This document shows, in pieces, positions 1 through 7,503 of a DNA stretch of 11,994 nt. Source of the DNA: Ruminococcaceae bacterium UBA4958 (GTDB taxonomy: Bacteria; Bacillota; Clostridia; Oscillospirales; Acutalibacteraceae). Both the position numbers and the translations under genes were made by a program. Where the stretch lies: the NCBI GenBank assembly GCA_002397355.1, contig DHAI01000030.1, forward strand, positions 1,311-13,304, given 5' to 3'. How positions within the stretch are numbered: position 1 is the stretch's first letter; the number at the start of each line of letters is the position of its first letter. The notes under the pieces are model-generated. The model was not told where the DNA came from. It did no database searches and saw nothing but the letters and a program-made list of their open reading frames with translations.

Positions 1-668
1 CGGTTGGCGCCGTAAAACAGCGTGCCGTCGCACCAGACGCGGTTCTGGTTGTAAAAGCCGTCTCCCAGGATCATGCCCATGGCGTTCTCGCCCGGCGTCA
101 GCAGGCCGGTGACGTCGTAAACGGCGTATTCCACCAGCTTCTCGAAATTGGTGATCATCGGCTCCAGCACGGAGTCGCACACGCGCGCGCCGTTGAGCCA
201 CGCCTCCCCCACGCCCAGGCCGCAGGCGTACAGGCGGGCACGGACCACTTTCTTGGTCACGAGGAACCCGCGGCGCAGGCAGGAAGCCCAGCCCGCGCGC
301 GCTTTCGGCTGCGCGATCCACTTCGCCGTAAAGTTCTCGTCGTACAGCGCGGTCTCGAAATGCGAGGCTGCCGAGGCTTCTTCGCCTTCCGCGCCGCGAA
401 CCGTCACCTGGAAATAATAGACGGTCTCCGCCCGCAGCGGGCCGCCCTCATACTCGATGTTTTCGCTGCGGCCGGAGGCGACGTAACCGGAGTCCCAGCA
501 GTCCGGCGCGCCGAAGCCCGCGGGGTCGGTCGCTACGCGGATGCGGTAGCCCGCCTGCCGGAAATTCAGCGCCTGCGTCTGAACCTGAAAACCGAAACGG
601 ACTTTGCGGCTCTCCACGCCAAGGGGTTCGCGGCGGTACTCAACCGTCAGGTTTTTTACCAGAAACAT
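1..668 (-). CDS. Alpha-L-rhamnosidase (GH78-type), N-terminal part, cut by window edge
   Basis: Partial gene, 222 codons visible, reading off the left edge with no stop. Residues about 1-105 look like the fibronectin/beta-sandwich domain that opens GH78 enzymes (a W-DSG-V-S pattern, then YEGGPLRAETVYYFQVTV and an FETALYDE turn into KWIAQP). Residues about 125-222 match the Bac_rhamnosid_N carbohydrate-binding domain: a WLNGARVCDSVLEP segment, then YDVTGLLTPGENAMGMILGD and GFYNQN. The catalytic (alpha/alpha)6 barrel lies outside the window, so activity cannot be judged. The family removes terminal L-rhamnose from plant glycosides and polysaccharides. No signal peptide is visible, suggesting an intracellular enzyme acting on imported glycosides. 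Two ATGs are possible (674 and 668). The AAAGG ribosome site is 3 nt from the first and 9 nt from the second, so 668 is preferred. It lies downstream of the peptidase genes but has no obvious link to peptide metabolism. Confidence 0.85.
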   Translation of the reverse strand, partial: MFLVKNLTVEYRREPLGVESRKVRFGFQVQTQALNFRQAGYRIRVATDPAGFGAPDCWDSGYVASGRSENIEYEGGPLRAETVYYFQVTVRGAEGEEASAASHFETALYDENFTAKWIAQPKARAGWASCLRRGFLVTKKVVRARLYACGLGVGEAWLNGARVCDSVLEPMITNFEKLVEYAVYDVTGLLTPGENAMGMILGDGFYNQNRVWCDGTLFYGAN

Positions 669-712
669 CGTCATTTTCCTTTCAGCCTTTTCCTTTTTCT
701 CGACGGCAATCC

Positions 713-790
713 AAAAACCGGGCACACATTCCCGACCTCCCCCCCGCACGACGCAGCTCGGCGCTTTCCCGGCGGAAAGGAGCGCCCGGT
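713..790 (-). terminator. Possible composite hairpin terminator after the dipeptidase gene
   Basis: Read on the minus strand, a 7-bp outer stem pairs ACCGGGC (790-784) with GCCCGGT (723-717), and five T residues (717-713) follow. An imperfect inner hairpin (5 bp, 3-nt bulge, 5 bp) lies at about 751-785. The outer arms are separated by about 60 nt, so folding as drawn is uncertain. If it works, it would end or weaken the peptidase transcript before the rhamnosidase gene. No convincing separate rhamnosidase promoter is visible in the short gap. Confidence 0.35.
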
Positions 791-2196
791 CAGGAGCAGA
801 GGTCGATGATCGCCTGCGTGAATATTTTTGCGCTCACGAGCAGGTCGTCGACGACGGCGTACTCGTCCGCCGCGTGCATGCGGTTGTCCGTCCCCGGCAT
901 GGAGCAGCCGAACGCAACGCCGTTTTTCAGCCGATGGGCGTAGGTGCCGCCGCCGATCGCAAGGCACCGCCCCTTCCGGCCGGTATACTGCTCGTAGCAT
1001 TTCAGAAGCGTGCGGACGAACGGCGTATCCGCCGGGACATGGTGGGCGGGAGAAACCCCTTCGCCGTCGGGTTCAAGCCCCAGCGACCGCGCCCTCGCGC
1101 AGAACGCGTCCTTCAGGTTCCGGTCCGTGGCGGAAACCGGCGTGCGCCCGTCGAAATATCCCTTCAGCCCGGTCGTCCGGCAGTCGAACAGATTCAGGCT
1201 CATGGTCAGTTCGCCGGAGATCGCGTCCTTCATCGCCACGCCGGCCGCCGTCCCTTTCCAGTCTCCGTGCGGGAAAAGCCGGTTGACGGCGCGGAGCCTG
1301 CGGAACCCCTCGGAGTCTGCAAACGGAATGCCGCACAGCAGGTCGATCAGCCCCGTGACGGCGTTGTTCCCGTCGCCGGGCGTGGAGGCATGGGCGCAGA
1401 TCCCGTGCGCCTCCACAACCGCCTTGCCGTTCTCCTCCCGAACGAGGAAGCGGACGCCGGTCCTGGCCGACGCCACCCGGGCGTAGCCGGAAAGTTCCGC
1501 GGCGGGCAAGCCCTCCACAACGGCTTCGGCGGTATCCGGCACCACGTTGCTCTTGACGCCCCCGCGGACGGAAAGGATGCGCGGAAGCGCGGCGTCCTCC
1601 GCCCAAGACGCCCGCACCCAGGTGCTGTAGCGGCCCTTTTCGATATTGACCACCGGGAATTCCGCGTCGGGGGAAAACGTCATCGGTGCCTCCGGTTCCG
1701 CCTCGTAATAATGCTTCATGTCGGCGCTGCCGCACTCCTCGTCGCTGCCGAGGACGAGCCGGGCGCTCTTTTTCAAGGGAACGCCGAGATCCCGGACCGC
1801 CTTCATGGCGTACAGCGCGGCGACCGCGGGCCCCTTGTCGTCCGCGGCGCCCCTGCCGTACAGTTTCCCGTCCTTCACGAGCGGCTCGAACGGGCGCGTC
1901 ACCGTCCAGCCGCTCCCGGCGGGGACGACGTCCAGATGCGCAAGGATGTCCAGCTGCCTCGGGCGGTCATTCAAATCGACCGCGAGAACGTAATGGTCGT
2001 AATTCCGGACGGAAAATCCCATGTTTCCCGCCATCCGCTCCGCGGCGTCCAGCGCCTTCGCGGGGGATTCGCCGAACGGCATGCCGGGCTTCGGCTCGCC
2101 TTTTTCGCTCGGAATGCGGATCAGCTCCGCGGCGTCGCGCAGCAGCTCTTCCCTGTGGGCCTCGAAATACGCCGCAATCTGTTGTTTGTGATCCAT
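790..2196 (-). CDS. PepV/Sapep-like M20 metallodipeptidase
   Basis: Encodes 468 aa, the usual length for PepV-type dipeptidases, which hydrolyse dipeptides and some N-terminal residues in the cytoplasm using two Zn or Mn ions. The M20 active site is complete: LAHLDVVPAG gives H88 and D90, GRGAADDKGP gives the bridging D120, GSDEEC gives the catalytic E153 and ligand E154, FSPDAEFP gives D177, CAHAS gives H269 in the lid domain, and the C-terminal H441 closes the site. These positions closely match those known for lactobacillus PepV. The lid/dimer-like insert occupies about residues 185-385. No signal peptide. Starts at ATG 2196 with an AAGGAG site 12 nt upstream, rather far. It lies 31 bp after the M42 gene on the same strand, so the two are probably co-transcribed. 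It would finish peptides imported by the Opp system. The exact substrate range (including D-amino acid or beta-Ala dipeptides, handled by relatives) cannot be told from sequence. Confidence 0.92.
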   Translation of the reverse strand: MDHKQQIAAYFEAHREELLRDAAELIRIPSEKGEPKPGMPFGESPAKALDAAERMAGNMGFSVRNYDHYVLAVDLNDRPRQLDILAHLDVVPAGSGWTVTRPFEPLVKDGKLYGRGAADDKGPAVAALYAMKAVRDLGVPLKKSARLVLGSDEECGSADMKHYYEAEPEAPMTFSPDAEFPVVNIEKGRYSTWVRASWAEDAALPRILSVRGGVKSNVVPDTAEAVVEGLPAAELSGYARVASARTGVRFLVREENGKAVVEAHGICAHASTPGDGNNAVTGLIDLLCGIPFADSEGFRRLRAVNRLFPHGDWKGTAAGVAMKDAISGELTMSLNLFDCRTTGLKGYFDGRTPVSATDRNLKDAFCARARSLGLEPDGEGVSPAHHVPADTPFVRTLLKCYEQYTGRKGRCLAIGGGTYAHRLKNGVAFGCSMPGTDNRMHAADEYAVVDDLLVSAKIFTQAIIDLCS

Positions 2197-2227
2197 GATT
2201 TTTTCAGACTCCTTTTCCGGTCATGCC

Positions 2228-3304
2228 TCAGAAGGAACGGATGACGTCGGCGTTCAGGGATTCGATCACTGCGCCCGCCAGCTTCACGGCGTTCTCGACG
2301 TCGGACAGGGCCGCGATGCCGTAGTGGGTGTGGATGTAGCGGACCGGAAGGCCCATGACGACGACCGGGACGCCCGCGTTGGAAAGGTGGATCGGCGCGC
2401 CGTTGGTCGAGCCGCCCCTGCGGACCGATTCCTGCACCGGAATCCCCAGCTTTTTACCCAGGTCCAGCACATATCTCTGATACCTTGGGTTGGTGATCAT
2501 GCGCGCGTCGATATGGCGCAGCATGGGCCCTTTGCGGATCGCCGTCTGCGTCATGTATTCCTCGGTGAACGTGTCGTCGGCCGGGCAGCCCTCGAACACG
2601 ATGGCGATGTCCGGGCGGATGGTGCGGCTGGTGACATACGCGCCGCGCGTCCCCACCTCCTCCTGCACGGCGAACCCGGCGGCGACGTCCACGTCCAGGT
2701 CCTTCCCCCGCAAAGCCTTCAGCGTCCCCAGAATGGAGGCGCAGCCGAGCCGGCAGTCGAACGCTTTGCCGATCATGAGCCCCCGGGACTCGATATACTC
2801 AAAATCGACGTCGGGAACCACGGGTTCGCCGATCCGGATGCCGAAATCGCGGATCGCCTCGTCCCGGGAAGTCGCCCCAACGTCGATCACCATGTCCGCC
2901 ACGTCGGCCGGCGCGTTGCGCTCCGCTTCGCTCATGAAATGGGGAGGCTTGCTCGCAATGACGCCCGGGATGTATTCCCCGTCCGCGTTGCGCACGCGCA
3001 CGCGGTGCGCGGGAATGTTGTTGGGCACCCAGCCGCCCAGCGTGATGAACCGAAGCGTTCCGTTCGGTTTGACGGCCTGGACCATGAACGAAACCTCGTC
3101 CGTGTGGGCGTCAAGCTGCACCACCGGCCGGCCGCCGCGGTTCCCGGAGCGCCGGAGATACAGGTTGCGCAGGGAATCCTCCGAAAAATCCCCGAGGCCC
3201 GCGCCGTACCTCCGGATCACCGTCAGCACTTCGTCCTCAAAGCCGGACGCGCCGTTCGCGTTGGAAACGTCCCGGATCAGACGGATCATATTCTCATTGT
3301 CCAA
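2228..3304 (-). CDS. M42 family glutamyl/deblocking aminopeptidase (FrvX/YsdC/PepA-like)
   Basis: Encodes 358 aa, the normal length for M42 aminopeptidases, which form large tetrahedral cytoplasmic complexes and remove N-terminal residues from short peptides. The dinuclear metal site is intact: LDAHTDEVSF gives H67 and D69, KAFDCRLGCAS gives the bridging D183, QEEVGTRGA gives catalytic E215 and ligand E216, FEGCPADD gives E238 (Glu is common here in the YsdC/PepA group), and RYIHTHYG gives H325. The PDZ-like insert is about residues 75-165. Start: TTG at 3304, chosen because a GGAAAGGGG ribosome site lies 9 nt upstream; the next in-frame ATG (3289) would be 24 nt away. It lies 30 bp after iadA and 31 bp before the M20 dipeptidase gene, consistent with one operon. 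Specificity (acidic, neutral or broad) is not readable. Some M42-like proteins are annotated as endoglucanases, an old misannotation. Confidence 0.92.
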   Translation of the reverse strand: MDNENMIRLIRDVSNANGASGFEDEVLTVIRRYGAGLGDFSEDSLRNLYLRRSGNRGGRPVVQLDAHTDEVSFMVQAVKPNGTLRFITLGGWVPNNIPAHRVRVRNADGEYIPGVIASKPPHFMSEAERNAPADVADMVIDVGATSRDEAIRDFGIRIGEPVVPDVDFEYIESRGLMIGKAFDCRLGCASILGTLKALRGKDLDVDVAAGFAVQEEVGTRGAYVTSRTIRPDIAIVFEGCPADDTFTEEYMTQTAIRKGPMLRHIDARMITNPRYQRYVLDLGKKLGIPVQESVRRGGSTNGAPIHLSNAGVPVVVMGLPVRYIHTHYGIAALSDVENAVKLAGAVIESLNADVIRSF

Positions 3305-3334
3305 AAATGGTTTCCCCTTTCCCGAATTCAGGTT

Positions 3335-4465
3335 TTAGTCCTCAAACATGCCCTTCCGGAGGACGCGGCCGCCCTCCATCATGACCGTTCCGCCGGCGAC
3401 GACGGCGCTGAGGTCCAGCCGGTCGTCCAGCAGGTTCAGGTCGGCGTCGTACCCCGCGGCGACGCGGCCTTTCCGCCCGGCAAGGCCGAGCGCCTCTGCC
3501 ACCGTCGCCGTGGAGGGCCGGACTGCAAGCGAAAGCGGAACCCCGCATTCCCCGACGAGCGATTTCACGACCTGATGCAGAGCGGAAATCCTGCCCACCC
3601 CCATGCCGACGAGCTCTTTCCGGTCGTTCCACTTCGGTATGCTGCCGTTGGAATCCGTGCTGAGCGTGATGCGGTCCGCGGGCGCCCGCCCGAAGGCCTT
3701 CGCCAGCGTCCGCGCCGTCTTTCCGCCGTCCTCGTCGGCGGTGAAATCGATGTAGCCGCCCATGTTGGCAAACCGGACGGCGTCGTCGAACACCCTGCCC
3801 ACATGCGTGGGGCGAAACGTTCGGATCGGAATGTCCTCCGTTTCCAGTATGTCGAACAGCAGGCCGAGGCCTCGCTTCCCGCTCCCGACGTGCAGGTGGA
3901 CGATCCCCGGCTTCCCGGAAAGGATCCCGCCCTGCCGCGCTTCCGACGCCAGGCGGATCAGGTCCCGCTTCGAGAGATTCGAGGACCTGTGGTCCGCGAT
4001 CGCGATTTTCACGCCGATGACCTCGCTGATAAACACAATATCCTTTTTTACGGAGCCCGTCAAGGTCGGCGAGGGATATTCGTAGGCCCCCGTCAGACAG
4101 AAAGCGGTGAGCCCCTCGCTCCTCAGCGCTTTCGTTTTCGCCACCAGGTTTTCCACGCTGCGGGTGACGGCGTCCGTCCCCAGCAGGCCCACGACCGTCG
4201 TGACGCCGCCGCGTATGCAGTCCGAAAGCCGGATTTCCGGCACGCGGCTCGCGAAGCCGTCTTCGCCGCCGCCGCCGAGGATGTGGACGTGCTGGTCGAT
4301 ATAACCCGGCACGGCGGTCCGGCCGTCCCCCTCGAGGACCTCAAGGCCGGGCAGCGGGACGTCCAGGTTCCGGCCGACCGCCTGGATCTTTCCGCCGGCG
4401 AGGAACAGGTCTGAAACCTTATCCGGATTTTCCAGATCCGCTCTTACATTTTTTATCAGTAACAT
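3335..4465 (-). CDS. iadA: Isoaspartyl dipeptidase (beta-aspartyl-peptidase, M38)
   Basis: Encodes 376 aa (E. coli IadA is about 390). This amidohydrolase cleaves L-isoaspartyl (beta-linked) dipeptides, which normal peptidases leave behind after breakdown of aged proteins. Key residues fit the known enzyme: DQHVH gives zinc ligands H59 and H61, GGGGEDG gives E68, AYEYPSP gives Y128, GVKIAIADHRSS gives K153 (the carbamylated bridging lysine), LHVGS gives H192, PTHVGR gives H221 and R224, and STDSNGS gives D271 with S275 nearby. The substrate-binding residues (E68, Y128, R224) are present as well as the metal ligands, which favours IadA over dihydroorotase or other M38 members. Start: ATG 4465, with a CTGGAG site 5 nt upstream; an in-frame extension to 4510 lacks such a site. 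First gene of the three-peptidase operon, divergent from the RpiR-family regulator gene across about 160 bp. Confidence 0.93.
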   Translation of the reverse strand: MLLIKNVRADLENPDKVSDLFLAGGKIQAVGRNLDVPLPGLEVLEGDGRTAVPGYIDQHVHILGGGGEDGFASRVPEIRLSDCIRGGVTTVVGLLGTDAVTRSVENLVAKTKALRSEGLTAFCLTGAYEYPSPTLTGSVKKDIVFISEVIGVKIAIADHRSSNLSKRDLIRLASEARQGGILSGKPGIVHLHVGSGKRGLGLLFDILETEDIPIRTFRPTHVGRVFDDAVRFANMGGYIDFTADEDGGKTARTLAKAFGRAPADRITLSTDSNGSIPKWNDRKELVGMGVGRISALHQVVKSLVGECGVPLSLAVRPSTATVAEALGLAGRKGRVAAGYDADLNLLDDRLDLSAVVAGGTVMMEGGRVLRKGMFED

Positions 4466-4545
4466 CGCAACTCCAGACTGCCGTGCCTGCGCGGCGCGGC
4501 TGCATTTCAATTTTTTCCCTCCGTGCCCGGGCGGCCGCCGGATCC

Positions 4546-4574
4546 TTCCTTTTTTCTCCGGATTGGGATATAAT
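4546..4574 (+). promoter_or_regulatory. Promoter for the RpiR-family regulator
   Basis: A perfect -10 box, TATAAT, lies at 4569-4574. The best -35 at 17 bp spacing is TTCCTT (4546-4551), a weak match to TTGACA. Transcription would start near 4581, giving a leader of about 45 nt before the ATG at 4625. The weak -35 may mean low or regulated activity. Confidence 0.5.
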
Positions 4575-4598
4575 ATTCTCGATCCTCAGGATAGATAA
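4570..4598 (-). promoter_or_regulatory. Possible overlapping divergent promoter for the peptidase operon
   Basis: On the minus strand, TTATCT (4598-4593), a 17-bp spacer and TATTAT (4575-4570) form a modest sigma-A type promoter reading toward iadA. Its -10 overlaps that of the opposing regulator promoter, because the shared core ATATAATAT is nearly symmetric. The predicted start near 4563 gives a leader of about 100 nt. The -35 matches consensus at only three positions. Confidence 0.3.
4582..4592. promoter_or_regulatory. Candidate operator dyad ATCCTCAGGAT
   Basis: A perfect 5-1-5 inverted repeat, ATCCT-C-AGGAT. It sits at the expected transcription start of the regulator gene and inside the spacer of the candidate opposing promoter. 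Regulators of the RpiR family commonly bind inverted repeats and often control their own gene and neighbours. The link to this regulator is inferred from position only. Confidence 0.3.
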
Positions 4599-4624
4599 AA
4601 GGATGAAAGAAAGCAGGCCGATCC

Positions 4625-5509
4625 ATGCAGGAAGATTCATTTCAGAATATCAATCAGAATTACAATAATCTGACGCGGAAGCAGAAAGAGATCCTGGACA
4701 CGCTGCTGGCAAACCCCGAAGACGTCTGCTACGTCGCCCTCAGCGAGCTGAGCCGGCGCACCGGCGTTTCCGAGGTGACCATTCTGCGCATGTGCAAGCG
4801 TCTCGGGTTCCGCAGCTTCGTGGAGCTCAAGCAGGCTTTTCGCGCCCATACGGAACGCCTCGTAAAGAATTTCATGGAGACCAGCTACTTCTCCCTGGAT
4901 CTTCCCAGCGCCGAGCGGGAAGACAAGGAAAACGTGCTGCAGCGGATCATGGACAGCGGCCGCGCGCAAAGCGCCAGATTTTACGACACGCTGTCCAAGC
5001 AGAAAATATTAAAGACGTCGCGTCTGATCCTGCGGGCAAAAACCGTTCTGATCTGCGGGCAGGGCGTGTCCGCCGTGGTGGCCGATTATTTTTACCGCAG
5101 ACTTTCGCCGCTGATCCCGAACGCCGTTTCCGTCCGGCCGGAAGACATGGACAACGTGCAGGCGAGCCTGATCAAGCTGCGCCCTGGCGACCACGTCATC
5201 GCGATCTCGTTCCCGCGCTACTATGCGGCCATGCGCAACATCGTGCAGTTCGCGGAATACCGCGGCGCCGGCATCACCGCCATCACGGACCGGCCGGATT
5301 CTCCTGTGGTGACGCCGAACAGCGTCAACTATCTGTGCGGTACGGCGACCCAGGTGTTTTACAATTCGTACTCGCTCCCGATCGAGCTGGTGAACCTGAT
5401 CGCGTCCGGCGTGGTTCTGGAAATGGGAGAAGACTACGACCGGCTGGTTTCGTCCGCCCATGAGGTGATCCACTTCATCAACGAATCGGAATCCCGCCGG
5501 AACCCGTAG
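4625..5509 (+). CDS. RpiR/MurR-family transcriptional regulator (HTH_6 + SIS)
   Basis: Encodes 294 aa, typical for the family. The N-terminal RpiR helix-turn-helix spans about residues 14-80: LTRKQKEILDTLLANPEDV, then ALSELSRRTGVSEVTILRMCKRLGF, the recognition-helix region, then SFVELKQAFRAH. The C-terminal SIS domain spans about 125-260, with a first ligand loop VLICGQGVSAVVADYF (141-156) and a second region VIAISFPRYYAAMRNIV (191-207) followed by GAGITAITD. In phosphosugar-binding relatives the second loop usually reads like S-x-S-G-x-T; here it is SFPRYYAAM, so the ligand may differ. Start: ATG 4625, with AGG 7 nt upstream. Divergent from iadA and convergent with oppF (9-bp gap). Its location between peptidase and peptide-transport operons suggests it controls one or both; this is inference, since most characterised members regulate sugar or amino-sugar genes. 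Confidence 0.92.
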   Translation: MQEDSFQNINQNYNNLTRKQKEILDTLLANPEDVCYVALSELSRRTGVSEVTILRMCKRLGFRSFVELKQAFRAHTERLVKNFMETSYFSLDLPSAEREDKENVLQRIMDSGRAQSARFYDTLSKQKILKTSRLILRAKTVLICGQGVSAVVADYFYRRLSPLIPNAVSVRPEDMDNVQASLIKLRPGDHVIAISFPRYYAAMRNIVQFAEYRGAGITAITDRPDSPVVTPNSVNYLCGTATQVFYNSYSLPIELVNLIASGVVLEMGEDYDRLVSSAHEVIHFINESESRRNP

Positions 5510-5518
5510 CCTTCGCTT

Positions 5519-6487
5519 TTACCGCTCCGCGTACCGGTGGCAGGCGACCCAGTGCCCCTCTTCCACCTGGTGGAACCCTGGGGTGATTCTTCTGCAGACG
5601 TCCTCCGCGTACCGGCAGCGCGAGCAGAACTTGCAGCCCTCCGGAATATTGACCGGGCTCGGCACCGTCCCTTCCAGCACGATGCGGCTGCGCTTCCTCT
5701 CGGTCTTCGGGTCCGGAAGGGGAATGGCGGACAGCAGCGCCTGCGTGTAGGGATGCAGCGCCCTGTCGAACATGGCCTGGCTGGAAGTGAGCTCGACCAG
5801 GCTTCCCAGATACATGACGCCGATGCGGTTGCTGATATATTTTACCATGGAGATGTCGTGCGCGATAAACAGATAGGTAAGCCCCAGCTCGTCCTGCAGT
5901 TTCCGCAGCAGGTTGACCACCTGCGCCTGGATGGAGACGTCCAGCGCGGAGATCGGCTCGTCGGCCACGACGAATTCCGGCCGGATCGCCAAGGCCCGCG
6001 CGATGCCGATCCTCTGGCGCTGGCCGCCGGAAAACTCATGCGGGAACCGCCCGGCGTGCTCTCTCTGGAGGCCCACCATCTCCAGCAACTTCACCACACG
6101 GCTTTCCCGCTCTTCCCGGCTCATCGCGGCGTTCTGGGAGTCCAGCCCTTCCGCAACGATGTCCACGACTTTCATGCGCGGATCCAGGGACATGTACGGA
6201 TCCTGAAAAATCATCTGCATCTTCCGGCAGCATTCACGGTTTTCCTCTTTGGAAAGGTGCCCGCTGATCCTCTTGCCGTTGTAGAGGACCTGCCCGGCCG
6301 TCGGATGGTACAGGCGCATGATGGTCCGGCCGAGCGTGGATTTTCCGCAGCCGGATTCGCCGACGAGGCCGAGCGTTTCTCCCTTGCGTATCTGGAAGGA
6401 AACGCCGTCCACCGCCTTCAGCGTCTGCTTCTTCCCGATCTGGAAATATTTTTTCAGGTTCTTCACTTCCAGCAGAACTTCACTCAT
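5519..6487 (-). CDS. oppF: Oligopeptide/dipeptide ABC transporter ATPase, OppF/DppF type
   Basis: Encodes 322 aa, one of two ATPases that power peptide import. It has Walker [10 protein letters not shown] (43-51), Q-loop Q95, signature FSGGQRQR (152-159), Walker B FVVADEP with catalytic E177, and switch H210. The C-terminal oligopeptide-family extension (about 240-322) includes [12 protein letters not shown] and a cysteine cluster, C285, C288, C291 and C298, with C316 further on. Related peptide importers carry Cys-rich tails here, at least one shown to hold a 4Fe-4S cluster. Start: ATG 6487, with AGGAGG 7 nt upstream. A GTG one codon earlier is too close to that site. The ATG shares one base with the oppD stop (TGATG), typical of translational coupling. 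Last gene of the operon; its stop lies 9 bp from that of the convergent regulator gene. Opp versus Dpp naming cannot be settled from sequence. Confidence 0.92.
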   Translation of the reverse strand: MSEVLLEVKNLKKYFQIGKKQTLKAVDGVSFQIRKGETLGLVGESGCGKSTLGRTIMRLYHPTAGQVLYNGKRISGHLSKEENRECCRKMQMIFQDPYMSLDPRMKVVDIVAEGLDSQNAAMSREERESRVVKLLEMVGLQREHAGRFPHEFSGGQRQRIGIARALAIRPEFVVADEPISALDVSIQAQVVNLLRKLQDELGLTYLFIAHDISMVKYISNRIGVMYLGSLVELTSSQAMFDRALHPYTQALLSAIPLPDPKTERKRSRIVLEGTVPSPVNIPEGCKFCSRCRYAEDVCRRITPGFHQVEEGHWVACHRYAER

Positions 6488-7482
6488 CACGTTTCCTCCT
6501 TCCCGGCCGCCTGCCTCGCGTAGGGATGCTGCAGCCAGCAGGCGGAGCAGTGCGTCCCGCTGATCCGCGTGTGTTCCGGCCGGAGAAGGCGGCAGATCTT
6601 CATGGCCCTGTCGCAGCGCGGGGCAAACGGGCAGCCCACGGGCGGGTCGATCAGGTCCGGCGGCGTGCCGGGTATGGTTTTCAGCGAGCCGGAGTCGTCG
6701 TCGACTCTCGGGATGGAGGCGAGCAGCCCCAGCGTATAGGGATGCTGCGCCTCGTAAAAGATCTCGTCCACCGTGCCGCTCTCCACGATCTGGCCGCCGT
6801 ACATCACGGCGACCTTGTTGGCGATGTTGGCGACGACGCCCAGGTTGTGGGTGATCAGGATGATGGAGGTGTTGATCTTCCGCTGGAGGGATTTCAGAAG
6901 GTCCAGGATCTGCGCCTGGATCGTCACGTCCAGGGCGGTCGTCGGCTCGTCGGCCACAAGGACCTTCGGGTTGCAGGCAAGCGCGATGGCGATGACCACC
7001 CGCTGGCGCATGCCGCCGGAGAACTGGTGCGGGTACTGGCCGAAGCGCTTTTCCGGGTAGGCGATCCCCACCAGGCGGAGAAGCTCGACCGCCCGCGCCT
7101 TTCTGTCCTGCGCGCTCATTTTCTCATGTTCCCGAAGCACTTCCATGATCTGTTTTCCGACGGTCATGGTAGGGTTCAGCGACGTCATCGGGTCCTGGAA
7201 GATCATCGAGATCTCCGAACCGTTCAGCCTGCGCATCTGGCGTTCGCTGTACTCCGTGACGTCCCTGCCGTCGAAGATCACCCGTCCGGCGTCGATGCGG
7301 CCCGTCTTCGGCAGCAGCTTCATGATGCCCTTTACCGTGATGCTTTTGCCGGAGCCGGACTCCCCCACGATCGCCAGGGTATCCTTCGGCTCCAGCGAGA
7401 AGCTGACGCCCCGCACGGCCTGGACGACATTGTCGTACGTCTGCAGGCTGATATGTAAATCGCGGACTTCCAATAAGCTCAT
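6487..7482 (-). CDS. oppD: Oligopeptide/dipeptide ABC transporter ATPase, OppD/DppD type
   Basis: Encodes 331 aa, partner of the OppF-type ATPase; the two form the nucleotide-binding heterodimer on the inner face of the membrane. Seen: Walker [10 protein letters not shown] (40-48), Q-loop Q96 in [12 protein letters not shown], signature FSGGMRQR (154-161), Walker B VLVADEP with E179, and switch H212. The tail (about 245-331) has the peptide-family motifs [12 protein letters not shown] and [19 protein letters not shown], with cysteines C284, C290, C297, C312 and C315. Start: ATG 7482, with a GGGGG-rich ribosome site 7 nt upstream. It follows oppC by 21 bp and its stop overlaps the oppF start by one base. 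The D assignment rests on the Walker/tail pattern and on its being the first of two ATPase genes, the usual order. Confidence 0.92.
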   Translation of the reverse strand: MSLLEVRDLHISLQTYDNVVQAVRGVSFSLEPKDTLAIVGESGSGKSITVKGIMKLLPKTGRIDAGRVIFDGRDVTEYSERQMRRLNGSEISMIFQDPMTSLNPTMTVGKQIMEVLREHEKMSAQDRKARAVELLRLVGIAYPEKRFGQYPHQFSGGMRQRVVIAIALACNPKVLVADEPTTALDVTIQAQILDLLKSLQRKINTSIILITHNLGVVANIANKVAVMYGGQIVESGTVDEIFYEAQHPYTLGLLASIPRVDDDSGSLKTIPGTPPDLIDPPVGCPFAPRCDRAMKICRLLRPEHTRISGTHCSACWLQHPYARQAAGKEET

Positions 7483-7503
7483 TTTTCAGCCCCCATTTCT
7501 GCG

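Noticed and set aside
604..4414. Very long plus-strand open frames (546 and 739 codons) opposite the peptidase genes
   Set aside because: They are antisense to three genes with complete active sites, their translations are Arg/Ala/Pro/His-rich with no domain pattern, and such frames are expected opposite GC-rich genes.
4419..4640. 73-codon minus-strand frame with a hydrophobic start, over the iadA/rpiR intergenic region
   Set aside because: It has no ribosome binding site, overlaps the start of iadA in another frame, and covers the promoters of both flanking genes.
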